Both the position numbers and the translations under genes were made by a program. Positions 19,494 to 28,789 of a stretch of 64,000 nt of DNA are shown piece by piece. Within the stretch, counting starts at the first letter, position 1. Each line of letters opens with the position of its first letter. Under the pieces are notes generated by a model, which was not told the origin of the DNA, ran no database searches, and saw only the letters and a program-made list of their open reading frames with translations. Source of the DNA: Alphaproteobacteria bacterium (GTDB taxonomy: Bacteria; Myxococcota_A; UBA796; GCA-2862545); contig JACKER010000013.1 of NCBI GenBank assembly GCA_020632925.1, positions 1 to 64,000 on the forward strand, read 5' to 3'.

Positions 19494-20476
19494 GCGACAC
19501 GATGAGGGCGGTGGTGCTGGCCGCGCCCGGTCCCGCGAGCCACCTGCGCGTCCTCGACGTGCCGATGCCGACGGCCGGTCCCGGGCAGGTGCTGCTGAAG
19601 GTCCACGCGTTCGGGCTCAACCGCTCCGAGCTTCACACGCGCCTCGGGCTGGCGGGCGACGCCGTGACCTTCCCGCGGATCCTGGGCATCGAGGCGACCG
19701 GCGAGGTGGTCGCTGCGCCCGGCAACGAGCACCTCGTGGGCCGCAAGGCGGTGACGATGATGGGTGGCATGGGCCGCACGTTCGACGGCGGGTACGCGCA
19801 GTACACCGTCGTCCCCGCGGGTCAGGTCGTCCCGGTGGACACGTCGCTCGACTGGGCCCGCCTGGGCGCGCTGCCCGAGGTCCTCCAGACGGCCTGGGGC
19901 TCGATGACGACGGGCATGGGCCTGTCCGACGGGGACACGGTGCTCGTGCGCGGCGGCACCTCGTCGGTCGGGCTGATGACGGCGCTGCTCGGGAAGCGCC
20001 GCGGCATGACCGTGCTCTCCACCACCCGACGCGCCGATCGGGCCGCGGCCCTCGAGGCGGTGGGCGTGGACCACGTGATCGTCGACACGGGCGAGATCGC
20101 GGGGGCGGTGCGCGCGATCGTGCCGGGCGGCGTGGACGGCGCCATCGAGCTCGTGGGCGCGCCGACGCTGCGCGACACCCTCCGCTGCACGCGCGTGGGT
20201 GGCACGGTGTGCTACACGGGCATGCTGTCGAACCGGTGGATCGTCGAGCAGTTCTACCCGATCGAGTTCATCCCCACCGGGGTCCGCCTGACCGCCTACG
20301 GAGGCGGCGCCCACGACCTGCCCGGCGAGGTGCTGTCGGACGTCGCCGAGGCCATCGCGCGGGGCGAGGTGGCGTGGCCCGTGGAGGTCTACGCGATGGA
20401 CGACATCGTCCGCGCCCACGACGACATGGAGCACGACCGCGTGCTCGCGAAGCAGGTGGTGCTCACGGGCGCGTGA
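19490..20476 (+). CDS. Zinc-independent MDR alcohol dehydrogenase/quinone oxidoreductase family protein
   Basis: 328-aa medium-chain dehydrogenase/reductase. Visible are the N-terminal catalytic-domain motifs (GLNRSELHTRLG, ILGIEATGEVV with Glu in the GHE-type motif) and a NADPH-binding Rossmann region (VLVRGGTSSVGLMTALLG). The structural-zinc Cys cluster is absent, as in quinone oxidoreductases. It likely reduces quinones or enones in the cytoplasm; the substrate cannot be told. The ATG overlaps the DUF434 stop, so the pair is probably one operon. Its 3' end overlaps the convergent Smr gene by 14 bp. Confidence 0.88.
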   Translation: MSDTMRAVVLAAPGPASHLRVLDVPMPTAGPGQVLLKVHAFGLNRSELHTRLGLAGDAVTFPRILGIEATGEVVAAPGNEHLVGRKAVTMMGGMGRTFDGGYAQYTVVPAGQVVPVDTSLDWARLGALPEVLQTAWGSMTTGMGLSDGDTVLVRGGTSSVGLMTALLGKRRGMTVLSTTRRADRAAALEAVGVDHVIVDTGEIAGAVRAIVPGGVDGAIELVGAPTLRDTLRCTRVGGTVCYTGMLSNRWIVEQFYPIEFIPTGVRLTAYGGGAHDLPGEVLSDVAEAIARGEVAWPVEVYAMDDIVRAHDDMEHDRVLAKQVVLTGA

Positions 20477-20930
20477 TCGCGGCCCACAGCCCCACCGCCA
20501 TCGCCAGCAGCAGCAAGGCGAACACGAGCCGCCACAGGCAGCCCCACTCGCCGACGACGTGACCCGGGGCGCGGCGGTCGTCCGTGATCCAGGCCACCCG
20601 CGCCGGGCCGAGCGCGCGGATCCGCCCCGTGCCCGACTTCCGCAGCTCCTGGCCCACGACGTGGTGCAGGACGGGTCCGCGGCCGTCGCTGTGCCGCCCG
20701 CGCCCGTGGACGAACACGACCGCGCCGGCGTCGGGCTCCTCCGCGAGCACCGCGCGCACGGCGTCCCTGGCGGCGCCCGCGTTGAGGTCGTGCAGGTCGA
20801 CGACCACGACGCCGCCGGCCTCCTCCACGTGCGTCTTCGCCTTCCAGGGGCGCTGGTCCGCCCACGGCAGGTCCCGGGCGCGTCGCTCCACGCCCGCCAG
20901 CAGCGTGCGGTACCGACGGAGATCGGCCAA
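20463..20930 (-). CDS. Smr-domain protein with C-terminal TM helix
   Basis: 155-aa protein. Residues 36-105 form a Smr (small MutS-related) domain: VVVVDLHDLNAGAARDAV carries the DLH motif and VVFVHGRGRHSDGRG the HGRG-type loop, both linked to nucleic-acid nicking or RNA cleavage in other Smr proteins. A single hydrophobic helix (CLWRLVFALLLLAMAVGLW) ends the protein, which is unusual and suggests membrane tethering. It lies 3 bp downstream of the giant kinase gene on the same strand. Confidence 0.75.
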   Translation of the reverse strand: MADLRRYRTLLAGVERRARDLPWADQRPWKAKTHVEEAGGVVVVDLHDLNAGAARDAVRAVLAEEPDAGAVVFVHGRGRHSDGRGPVLHHVVGQELRKSGTGRIRALGPARVAWITDDRRAPGHVVGEWGCLWRLVFALLLLAMAVGLWAAITRP

Positions 20931-20933
20931 CCG

Positions 20934-23900
20934 TCAGCTCCGTGGGGGCGGCGTCGCCTTGCGCACGGCGCGCACCCGGCGCGTCCACGGGTGCAGCCGC
21001 AGGGCCGCGGCGTCCGTCGGCGTCAGCGCCCGCACGATGTCGCCGATCGTGCGCGAGGCCTCCTCGAAGGTCTCCTGGTACGACCGGCCCATCGCGCGGA
21101 GGTACCGCCCGCGGGCGATCAGCTTCTCGACGCGGAACAGCGCCGCCGGCTGCTGCTCCATCCAGTCGCGGACGGGTCGGAACACGAGGTCCGGATCGAC
21201 CGTCTCGCTCATCGCGCGCGCCTGCGCCGTGCACGCCGACGCGAGCGCGGGGATGTCGCCGGTGCGCTGCAGCTGCTGGATGGCGGAGGTGAACATCTTG
21301 AGGGCAGGCTTCTGCTCCCCGAGCGCCCACAGGGCCTCGGCCTCGAGCGCGCGAGCGAGCTCGGCGACCACCATCAACCCCGCGGGTGCCGCCCGGTTCC
21401 GCACCTCGTGCAGCCGCTGCACCGCGTCCGGGTACAGCTCGGACGCCAGCAGGATCCGCCCCCACACGAGGTCGGACTGCATGCGCAGGTCGAGGTGCTC
21501 ACCCTTGCGCAGCGTCGCTGCGAGCTCGTCCACGCACTCCTGCGCGCGCCCCAGCCGCCCGAGATCGACCTCCACCCAGGCGTTCGCGAGCAGCATCCGC
21601 ACGTAGTAGGTCGGGACCTCGCTCTCGCGCATGGCGGGGAGGTGCGCGTCCAGGCGGGCCAGCGCCTCGCTCGAGCGCCCCTGTAGCCGCAGGGCGTCCA
21701 TCCACACCGGAAGCCCCTGCGAGAGCCCACGCACGTCGCCAGCCTCGGCCAGGATCTCGACCGCCCCCGCCGCGGTCCGCTCGGCCTCGATGAGCAGGCC
21801 CCGCGCGAACTGCCAGCTCGCGACGCCCACGTCGGCGTGCGCCCGCACCACCGGCGTCCCCACCTGGACCGCGATGCGGCGCGCGCGCCCGTGCCAGGTG
21901 GCGGCGTCGTCCACCTGCCCGCTCATCCGGTTCGACCAGCCCAGGAGCGTGGCGACGGTGGCGGCGAGCGGGCTCGGCTCCGCGTTCTCCACCAGGTTCC
22001 ACGCCTCCATGAGCTCCTTCCGGAAGTTCGGGTAGTGCCCGATCACGCGCTGGATGCGGGCCTTCGTGAGGTGCAGCTCGGCCTCGAAGAGGTTGCCGAC
22101 GATCTTGATGCGGTCGGCCTTCGCCAGCGACTTGCTCGTCTGCGGATCGGTCGGGCGCGCGTTGAGCAGGCTGGTGGCGTGCAGCAGGTAGAGCTGGGCA
22201 CGCAGCAGCTCGTCGCCCCCCTCGAGCGTCTCGAGCTTGGGGATGACGAAGTCCAGCACCTCGAGAGCGGTGACCGGCCGGTTCTTCGACAGGTGGTGGA
22301 TCGCCCAGTCGCGGGCGCGCAGCAGCCCCTGCTCGACACGACCGACCTCGAGCAGCAGCTCGATCTGGGCGACGAAGGCCGGCTCGTCGGCGACCTCGTC
22401 GATCAGCAGCCGCTGGAGCACGCGACGCCGGCACGGGTGGATCTGCTGCCGCACGACGTCCTCGGCGAGCACCTGGCGCATCTTGGCGTACGGGAGCCGC
22501 CGCCGCTTCCCGAGGGTGATCCAGCCGCGGTTCGCGAGGTCCTCGAGCGCGGGCAGGATCTCCTGCGAGCGACACTGGAGCGAGCCCGCGATCACCTTGA
22601 CCGACGCCTCGCCGCCGCACAACGCCATCGCCTCGAGCGCGCGCCGACGGTCCGCGGGGAGCATCGCGAGCTGGTCGATCAGGCGCTCCCGGGCGCCCGC
22701 GGGCACGGGGATCTCGATCTCCTCGCGCTGCGCCCACTCGATGCGGTTCTGGTCGCGGCCCCGCGCGCGCAGCAGCCCGTCCGCCACCAGCCCCTTGACC
22801 ACCTCCTCGACGTAGGCGGGCAGACCGCCCGAGGCCTCGTAGATCTGCCGCGCCACCGCCGCGGGCGGGGGTCGCCGGTGGAGCAGCGCGCCCACGAGCA
22901 GCGCCACCTCGCGCACGGTCATCGGCGGCAGCGTCACGCGCAGCGCGTCGGGCAGCCGCTTGCGCGCCATCGACTGCGGGTCGTCCGCGTTCTCGGTCAG
23001 CTCGCCCAGCAGCAGGAAGGGTGCCGGGTGCTGCCGGAGCTCCTCGCGCAGCCCGACGATGGCCTCGAAGCCCACGGGGCCCGCGTGCTGCAAGCCGCGC
23101 ACGATCAGCACCAGCGGCGTCTTGTCGAGCCGGGTGCGCTCCCGCACGAGGATCGCCGCCACCTCGCGGATGACCTCCAGGCGCTCGGCGACCGACAGCC
23201 CCGTCGACTTCCGCACCTGCCGCAGCTCCTGGACCGCCTCCACCACGTCCACGCTCGCGCCGGCGCCGAAGGTGCGCGCGAGCTCGGTGAGCATCTCGGT
23301 GAACTGGTCGAGATCGTCGGTGCTCTGCCGGAAGTAGGCGGTGACCGGTCGCCACCCGCGATCGACGACCTCGCGGTCCATCGCCTCCAGCAGCTGCTCG
23401 CGCCCGCTGCCCGGCAGGCCCACGACGAGGGCCATGTCGGCGGACTGGCAGCCCGGCGCCTCGCCCACGCCGGCGCCCTGCCCGTCGAGGAAGCTCCACA
23501 GGGCGCGGACCTGCTCCTCCCGGCCCACCAGGCGCTCCGCCGCCAGATCGATCTCGAGCGTCCCCGGGAGGTAGAGCGGCCTCCCCACCACGCGCTCCAG
23601 CGCCGCCGCCACGTCGGAGCCCGTCTTCGGACGCTCCTCCGGGTTCTTCGACAGGAGCTTGAGGATGATGGCCTCGAGCGAAGGCGGGATCTCGGCGTGT
23701 CGGCTCGGCGGCGGCGGCTCGCCCTTCACGTGCATCCGCGCGAGCTCGCCGATGTCGTCGCTGTCGAACGGGCGCTTGCCGGTGATGAGGCGGTAGAGGA
23801 GCACGCCGAAGCTGTACAGGTCGGCCCGGCCGTCGACGGGCTTGTTGAGGATCTGCTCCGGCGAGGCGTAGGCGAAGGTGCCGATGAACTCGCCCTCGCG

Positions 23901-24401
23901 CGTGATCTCCTCGTACGCCTCGCTCACCCGCGCGGTGCCGAAGTCGATGAGCTTGACCCGACCGTCGGGCAGCACCAGCACGTTGGCGCTCTTCAGGTCG
24001 CGGTGGACCAGCCCGCGCAGGTGGATGTGGTCGAGCGCGAGCGCGAGGTCGTGCGCGACGCGGATGACCTCCTCGAGCCGCTCGCGGGTGCCCGGTCGGC
24101 CGCACCGCTTCGCGTAGGCCTGGATGGGGGTGCCCTCGACGAGCTCCATCGACAGCCACGGGTGCTCGCCGAGCAGGCCGTACGCGTAGACCCGGACGAT
24201 GTTCGGGTGGTTGAGGCGGATCATCGCCTCGTACTCGCGGTTGAAGCGCGCGGTGGCGCCGCCGGTCTGGACCAGGAGCTTGAGCGCCAGGTGCTCGCCG
24301 CTCGCGCGGTCCTCGACCTCGAACACCTCGGCCATGCCGCCGCGCGCGATGGGCCGCAGGACGCGGTAGGGACCGATCTCGCCTGGCAGGGGGAAGTTCA
24401 A
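20934..24401 (-). CDS. Giant Ser/Thr protein kinase fused to ATPase-like and TPR regions (paralogue B)
   Basis: 1155-aa eukaryotic-like kinase. Kinase domain about 9-270: Gly loop IARGGMAEVFEV, Lys41, HRDLKSAN (133-140) and DFG (153-155). A STAND/AAA-like segment begins about residue 289 (RLVGREEQVRAL), but its P-loop reads GLPGSGRE (328-335), with Arg for the essential Lys, and the Walker B region (LVLIVRGLQHAG) lacks the acidic pair. The last 500 residues are helical TPR-like repeats. I chose TTG 24401, which overlaps the upstream TGA (TTGA), has AAGGGG upstream and gives the same N-terminal register as the paralogue. GTG 24431 is the alternative. It probably signals through a scaffold. Confidence 0.85.
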   Translation of the reverse strand: MNFPLPGEIGPYRVLRPIARGGMAEVFEVEDRASGEHLALKLLVQTGGATARFNREYEAMIRLNHPNIVRVYAYGLLGEHPWLSMELVEGTPIQAYAKRCGRPGTRERLEEVIRVAHDLALALDHIHLRGLVHRDLKSANVLVLPDGRVKLIDFGTARVSEAYEEITREGEFIGTFAYASPEQILNKPVDGRADLYSFGVLLYRLITGKRPFDSDDIGELARMHVKGEPPPPSRHAEIPPSLEAIILKLLSKNPEERPKTGSDVAAALERVVGRPLYLPGTLEIDLAAERLVGREEQVRALWSFLDGQGAGVGEAPGCQSADMALVVGLPGSGREQLLEAMDREVVDRGWRPVTAYFRQSTDDLDQFTEMLTELARTFGAGASVDVVEAVQELRQVRKSTGLSVAERLEVIREVAAILVRERTRLDKTPLVLIVRGLQHAGPVGFEAIVGLREELRQHPAPFLLLGELTENADDPQSMARKRLPDALRVTLPPMTVREVALLVGALLHRRPPPAAVARQIYEASGGLPAYVEEVVKGLVADGLLRARGRDQNRIEWAQREEIEIPVPAGARERLIDQLAMLPADRRRALEAMALCGGEASVKVIAGSLQCRSQEILPALEDLANRGWITLGKRRRLPYAKMRQVLAEDVVRQQIHPCRRRVLQRLLIDEVADEPAFVAQIELLLEVGRVEQGLLRARDWAIHHLSKNRPVTALEVLDFVIPKLETLEGGDELLRAQLYLLHATSLLNARPTDPQTSKSLAKADRIKIVGNLFEAELHLTKARIQRVIGHYPNFRKELMEAWNLVENAEPSPLAATVATLLGWSNRMSGQVDDAATWHGRARRIAVQVGTPVVRAHADVGVASWQFARGLLIEAERTAAGAVEILAEAGDVRGLSQGLPVWMDALRLQGRSSEALARLDAHLPAMRESEVPTYYVRMLLANAWVEVDLGRLGRAQECVDELAATLRKGEHLDLRMQSDLVWGRILLASELYPDAVQRLHEVRNRAAPAGLMVVAELARALEAEALWALGEQKPALKMFTSAIQQLQRTGDIPALASACTAQARAMSETVDPDLVFRPVRDWMEQQPAALFRVEKLIARGRYLRAMGRSYQETFEEASRTIGDIVRALTPTDAAALRLHPWTRRVRAVRKATPPPRS

Positions 24402-27400
24402 CGGAGCCCCTTGCGGATCCAGCCGGACCACGGGTGGACGCGGAGCGCGGCCCGGTCGGTGTCGGACAGGTCGGTGGCGACGGTGTTGAGCACGATGGCC
24501 GCGTCGCGGAGCATCTGCCGCGCGTCGTCCTTCTGCCCCCTAGACCGCGCCCAGGCGCCCCGCGCGAGCAGCATCTCGAGCTTCAGCAGCGGCATGTGTC
24601 CGTCGTCGACCAGGCGGTGGACGGGCTTGAAGATGTCGAGCGGATCGCGGTCGGTGGCCTGGGTCCGCGCGCGACCACGACAGCCCTCGGCCAGCGCGGG
24701 CAGGTCCCCCGTCCCGAGCAGCCCGAGCACCGCGCTCTGGAACGCGGAGCCGGCGGTCTCGCGATCCCCCACGGCGAAGAGCACCTCGGCGAGCACGGCG
24801 CGGGCGTGCTCCGCGAGCACCGGCAGATCCGCGTTGCGCGCCCCCCGCTGGACCTCCTGCAGCACGTACTGGGCGTTGCGGTACTGCCCCGAGGCCAGCA
24901 GGATCCGCCCGTTGAGGAGCTGGGCCTCGAGCCGCAGGTGGAGGTGCTCGCCGCGGTGCACGGTCGCCGCGAGCTCGTCCGTGAGCTCCTGGGCACGCCC
25001 GAGCCGCGACAGATCGAGCTCCACCCAGGCCGTCGCGAGCAGGAGCTCGGTGTACGGCGTGGGGTCCTGGCACTGCGACGACTCCGGGAGCCGCACGTAG
25101 AGCTGCGAGAGCGCCTCGCTGAACCGCCCCTGGTGACGCAGCACCGTCGACCACAGCGCCAGCGTCCGCAGGAAGCCCACGCGCCGATCGCAGCGCTCGA
25201 ACATCTGCATCGCGCGCGACAGCGTGCGCTCGGCGTCCGGCAGGTGGCCCCGCGCGAGCTGGCACGCCGCCGCCTCGACGTTCGCCGCGGCCTGGATCGC
25301 GAGATCGCCGGACTTCTCGGCGGACTCGATCGCCTCCTCCACCCACTGCTCGGCCTTCGGCAGGTCCCCGTGGCGGCGCGAGGCGTGCGCGAGCTCCGAC
25401 GCGATCTCCGCGCCGAGCGCCGCGTCCTGCTTCGGCCGGATGTCCCAGGCCTGACGCACGTGCTTCGCGGCGTTGGTGTAGTGCCCGATGACCTCGAACA
25501 TCCGCGCCTGGGCCATCGACACGCGGGCGCTGAACGAGGCGTCGCGCAGGTCGTCGGCGATCACCCGCGCACGCTGGAGGCTCCGCGCGGACGCCGGGTC
25601 GGTGGGCGCGATGGTCAGCAGGCAGCGGGCGTGGAGCAGGTGCGCCTCGGCCACGTGCAGGCCGGTGTCGCGCGCATCCAGTCGATCGACGACGGGCTGC
25701 AGCACGTCGAGCGCGTTGCGGACCTCGGAGCGGGCGAAGAGCTTCTGCGCGAGCCCCACCGCCGCGCGCACCGCGTCCCGCGTGCGCCCCACCGTCATCG
25801 ACGCCTCGATCCCCCCTCGGGTCGGCGGCATCCCCAGGACGGCGGCCGCCAGCCCGCGATGCAGCGCGTGGCGACGACAGGGGTGGAGCTCGGTGCGGAC
25901 GATGTCCGCGAGGATCGGGTGCCGCCACGAGGGGCGGATGCCGTGCTCGGTGCCCCACTTCACCACCCCGGCGGAGCTCAGCGCACTCAGCACCTCGGCG
26001 ACCTCCTGCGTGGTGAACCCGATCATCTTGCCCAGGACCGACGGCTCGAGCGCGTCCTGGGCGATGGCCATCGCCTCGAGCACGCGTCGGTGCAGCACCG
26101 GCAGGTTCTCGAGCACCCGCTCGGCATTGTTCCGCGCCCGCTCCGGCGGTGTCACCTCCATCGACTGCTCGGCCCAGGCGAGCCTGCTGCCGTCGGCCTC
26201 GATGCCGCCCATGTCGACGAGATCCTGGACCGCCTCCTCGAGGTAGAGCGGCTCGCCGCGGGTCATCTCGTGCAGCCGGCGGGCGAGCTCGGCGGGCGGG
26301 GGGCGGCGTCCGAGCATGTTGCCGACCGCCACCGCGACCTCGCGCGGATCGAGCGGACGCAGCGCGATGCGGTACGAGTCGCCCAGCCTGCGGACGAGCT
26401 CGGTCGTGGTCTCGAGGTCCATGGACCGACCGGAGGCCACGAGCTTCAGGGGGGTGTCCTCGGGGTGGAGCAGGCGACGCAGTCCCCCGATGAGGTCGAT
26501 GGCCAGCGGATCAGCGCGGTGGATCTCCTGGACGAAGAGGATCACGGGGCGCCCGCCGGTGGCCCGCAGCCGCACCACGGAGGCCGCGGCCTGGCGCAGC
26601 GTGGCGCGGTCCCTGGGGTTGGCGAGCGCCTCGCCGGTCAGGGTGCGCAGCGCCTCGACCAGCGGGTGCACGGCCTCGTGATCGCAGTCCTGGGCCATGG
26701 CCACGAGCGCGTCCACCAGCCGCTGCAGGCCCTGCCCCGGCCTCATCTGGCAGGTGTACGCCCCCCAGCCACGGTCGCGGGCGCTGGCCCGCGCGACCTC
26801 CAGGAAGCGGACGCGATCGCTGCCCTCCTCGCCGTGGACGAGGACCATCGTGCACGCGGGGCCTTCGTGGAGGTGCTTCCACAGGTCCTTGTGCTCCATC
26901 TCGCGGCTGGCCGAGTGGGGCTCGTGCACGGCGATGCGCGACCGGGAGCTGAACGGGCGGCCGTGGAGCGCCTCGAGCTCGCGCGCGACCTGGTCGGCGC
27001 TGGCGGGTCGGTCGGACGGCGCCTTCGCGAGCAGCGCCAGGATCAGGTCGGACAGCGGCCGCGGGAGGCCGGGCACCACGCTCGTCGGGTCGGGCGGAGG
27101 CTCGTGGAGGTGCTGCCTCGCGAGCTGGTTGGCGTCGTCGGACTCGAAGGGCCGCTGCCCGGTCGCGAGCCGGAACAGCAGCACACCGAGCGAGTACAGG
27201 TCGGATCGGTGGTCGAGCTGCCGGCCGGTGAGCTGCTCGGGCGAGGCGTAGGCGAAGGTGCCGACGAACTCGCCGTCCTGCGTGATGCGCTCGGTCGCGT
27301 CGAGCAGCGCCGCGGCCCCGAAGTCGAGCAGCTTGATGCGATCGTCGGGGAGCACCAGCACGTTGGCGCTCTTCAGGTCACGGTGCACCATCTTGCGGTC

Positions 27401-27781
27401 GTGGATGTAGTGGAGCGCCCGCGACACGTGGTACCCGACGCGCAGCACCTCCGACAGCCGCTCCGACGAGCCCGGGCGACCCGCGCGCTTCACCATCGTC
27501 TGCGCCGGCTGCCCGCGCAGGAGCTCCATCGTCAGCCAGGGGTGTCCCTGGTGCAGGCCGTAGTGGTACACGCGGACGATCGACGGGTGGTTGAGGCGCG
27601 TCATCGCCTCGTACTCCCGGTTGAACCGCTTGAGCGAGGTCGCCACCGCCACGAGCAGCTTCAACGCGAGGCGCTCGCCGCTGGCAGGATCCAGGACCTC
27701 GTAGACCTCCGCGGTCCCCCCCGTCGCGATGGGGCGGAGGACCCTGTAGGGTCCGATGTACTCGGGAACGACGACGCCCAC
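24398..27781 (-). CDS. Giant Ser/Thr protein kinase fused to ATPase-like and TPR regions (paralogue A)
   Basis: 1127-aa paralogue of the next gene, same layout. Kinase domain about 9-270 with IATGGTAEVYEV, Lys41, HRDLKSAN (133-140) and DFG (153-155), so it should be active. The ATPase-like middle has lost its P-loop (HGEEGSDRVR, 316-325, no GK) and its Walker B acids (VILFVQEIHRAD). The C-terminal half carries TPR-like helices, with several segments closely matching paralogue B (LATAWVELDLSRLGRAQE against LANAWVEVDLGRLGRAQE). GTG start at 27781. Divergent from the arginine-methyltransferase-like gene over 77 bp. The architecture recalls PknK-type kinases. Confidence 0.87.
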   Translation of the reverse strand: MGVVVPEYIGPYRVLRPIATGGTAEVYEVLDPASGERLALKLLVAVATSLKRFNREYEAMTRLNHPSIVRVYHYGLHQGHPWLTMELLRGQPAQTMVKRAGRPGSSERLSEVLRVGYHVSRALHYIHDRKMVHRDLKSANVLVLPDDRIKLLDFGAAALLDATERITQDGEFVGTFAYASPEQLTGRQLDHRSDLYSLGVLLFRLATGQRPFESDDANQLARQHLHEPPPDPTSVVPGLPRPLSDLILALLAKAPSDRPASADQVARELEALHGRPFSSRSRIAVHEPHSASREMEHKDLWKHLHEGPACTMVLVHGEEGSDRVRFLEVARASARDRGWGAYTCQMRPGQGLQRLVDALVAMAQDCDHEAVHPLVEALRTLTGEALANPRDRATLRQAAASVVRLRATGGRPVILFVQEIHRADPLAIDLIGGLRRLLHPEDTPLKLVASGRSMDLETTTELVRRLGDSYRIALRPLDPREVAVAVGNMLGRRPPPAELARRLHEMTRGEPLYLEEAVQDLVDMGGIEADGSRLAWAEQSMEVTPPERARNNAERVLENLPVLHRRVLEAMAIAQDALEPSVLGKMIGFTTQEVAEVLSALSSAGVVKWGTEHGIRPSWRHPILADIVRTELHPCRRHALHRGLAAAVLGMPPTRGGIEASMTVGRTRDAVRAAVGLAQKLFARSEVRNALDVLQPVVDRLDARDTGLHVAEAHLLHARCLLTIAPTDPASARSLQRARVIADDLRDASFSARVSMAQARMFEVIGHYTNAAKHVRQAWDIRPKQDAALGAEIASELAHASRRHGDLPKAEQWVEEAIESAEKSGDLAIQAAANVEAAACQLARGHLPDAERTLSRAMQMFERCDRRVGFLRTLALWSTVLRHQGRFSEALSQLYVRLPESSQCQDPTPYTELLLATAWVELDLSRLGRAQELTDELAATVHRGEHLHLRLEAQLLNGRILLASGQYRNAQYVLQEVQRGARNADLPVLAEHARAVLAEVLFAVGDRETAGSAFQSAVLGLLGTGDLPALAEGCRGRARTQATDRDPLDIFKPVHRLVDDGHMPLLKLEMLLARGAWARSRGQKDDARQMLRDAAIVLNTVATDLSDTDRAALRVHPWSGWIRKGLR

Positions 27782-27858
27782 GGCCGGCTGAGCCTACCGG
27801 AGACGGGGGGGCGGGTCCACCCCGCCGACTCGGTGTACGATGCGCAGCCGGAGGGCAC

Positions 27859-28761
27859 GTGCCCGCGATGCCCTTGCCACTCGAGCTGCCCGAGGACTTC
27901 TCGGATCCCTGGGAGCACGTGCGGCTCCTCTCGGATCGCGCACGCAACGAGTCGTTGATGCGGATGCTCCGCCTCCGCGCGCCGGGGAAGCGGGTCGTCG
28001 AGGTCGGGTGCGGCACGGGGCTCCTGTCCTGCGTCGCCGCGAAGCTCGGAGCGACCCACGTCTACGCGGTGGAGGCGACGGTGCTCGCGGAGCGCGCCCA
28101 GGCGCTCGTGGACGCCAACGGTCTCGGCGATCGGGTGACGGTGATCCGCGCGAGGGTCGAGGAGCTCGAGCCCCGCCCCGTGGACCTCGCATTCAGCGAG
28201 CTGCTCAACGCCGACCCGTTCCTCGAGGGGGTGGTGGAGGCGATGAACGCGGTGGCGCCCTGGGTCGTGCCCGGAGGGCGGCTCAGCCCGCGCAGGCTCA
28301 AGGTCTACGTCGCGCTGGGGTGGATCTCGGAGCCCGCCGTGGAGCATGCGACCGCGCTTGCCGAGGTGGACCGGATGTCCGCCGAGGTGGGGTTGGATCC
28401 CAGCGCGTTGCACGACAGTCTCACCGTCGGTCATCCCCACCGGTACACCACCCACGAAGAGCGTCCGATCAGCACGATCGCCTGCGCCTTCGACATCCCG
28501 TTGGGCACCGGGGAGACGGGACCGCAGGAGACCGAGGTCGTCGTGCGCAGCCGCGTCGAGGGCACGGTGGGCGGCGCGCTCGTGTGGTTCAGCGGCGAGG
28601 TGGACGACGAGATCTGGATGAGCAACCCGCCCGGCGCCGGATCGCACTGGGGCCAGATGGTGTGCGGGTGGAGCCGCGGGCTGGACGTGCGCCCCAACGA
28701 GGCCGTGCGCCTGCGCGTCAAGCGGATCGGATCGCAGGTGGTGGTGGCGCCCTGCGAGTGA
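27859..28761 (+). CDS. Protein arginine methyltransferase (PRMT)-like protein
   Basis: 300-aa SAM-dependent methyltransferase with PRMT hallmarks. The N-terminal HVRLLSDRAR (20-29) matches the PRMT HxxMLxDxxR motif. SAM binding is EVGCGTG (48-54) with Glu72. The double-E loop SELLNADPFLE places Glu114 and Glu123 nine residues apart, the spacing of PRMT1 E144/E153. SHW (261-263) matches the THW loop. The C-terminal half fits the PRMT beta-barrel. It would methylate arginine in proteins; substrates are unknown. GTG 27859 follows GGAGGG closely; ATG 27868 is an alternative. Divergent from two protein kinases, so a shared signalling role is possible. Confidence 0.75.
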   Translation: MPAMPLPLELPEDFSDPWEHVRLLSDRARNESLMRMLRLRAPGKRVVEVGCGTGLLSCVAAKLGATHVYAVEATVLAERAQALVDANGLGDRVTVIRARVEELEPRPVDLAFSELLNADPFLEGVVEAMNAVAPWVVPGGRLSPRRLKVYVALGWISEPAVEHATALAEVDRMSAEVGLDPSALHDSLTVGHPHRYTTHEERPISTIACAFDIPLGTGETGPQETEVVVRSRVEGTVGGALVWFSGEVDDEIWMSNPPGAGSHWGQMVCGWSRGLDVRPNEAVRLRVKRIGSQVVVAPCE

Positions 28762-28789
28762 ACGAGGGAGAACGTCGCGGGGCGGGGAC

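Noticed and set aside
21837..25100. 1087-aa plus-strand frame opposite kinase paralogue B
   Set aside because: Antisense shadow of a recognisable kinase; it even runs across the junction between the two kinase genes.
24434..27958. 1174-aa plus-strand frame opposite kinase paralogue A
   Set aside because: Exact antisense of a clear kinase-TPR protein, with His/Arg/Gly/Val-biased shadow composition and no domain.
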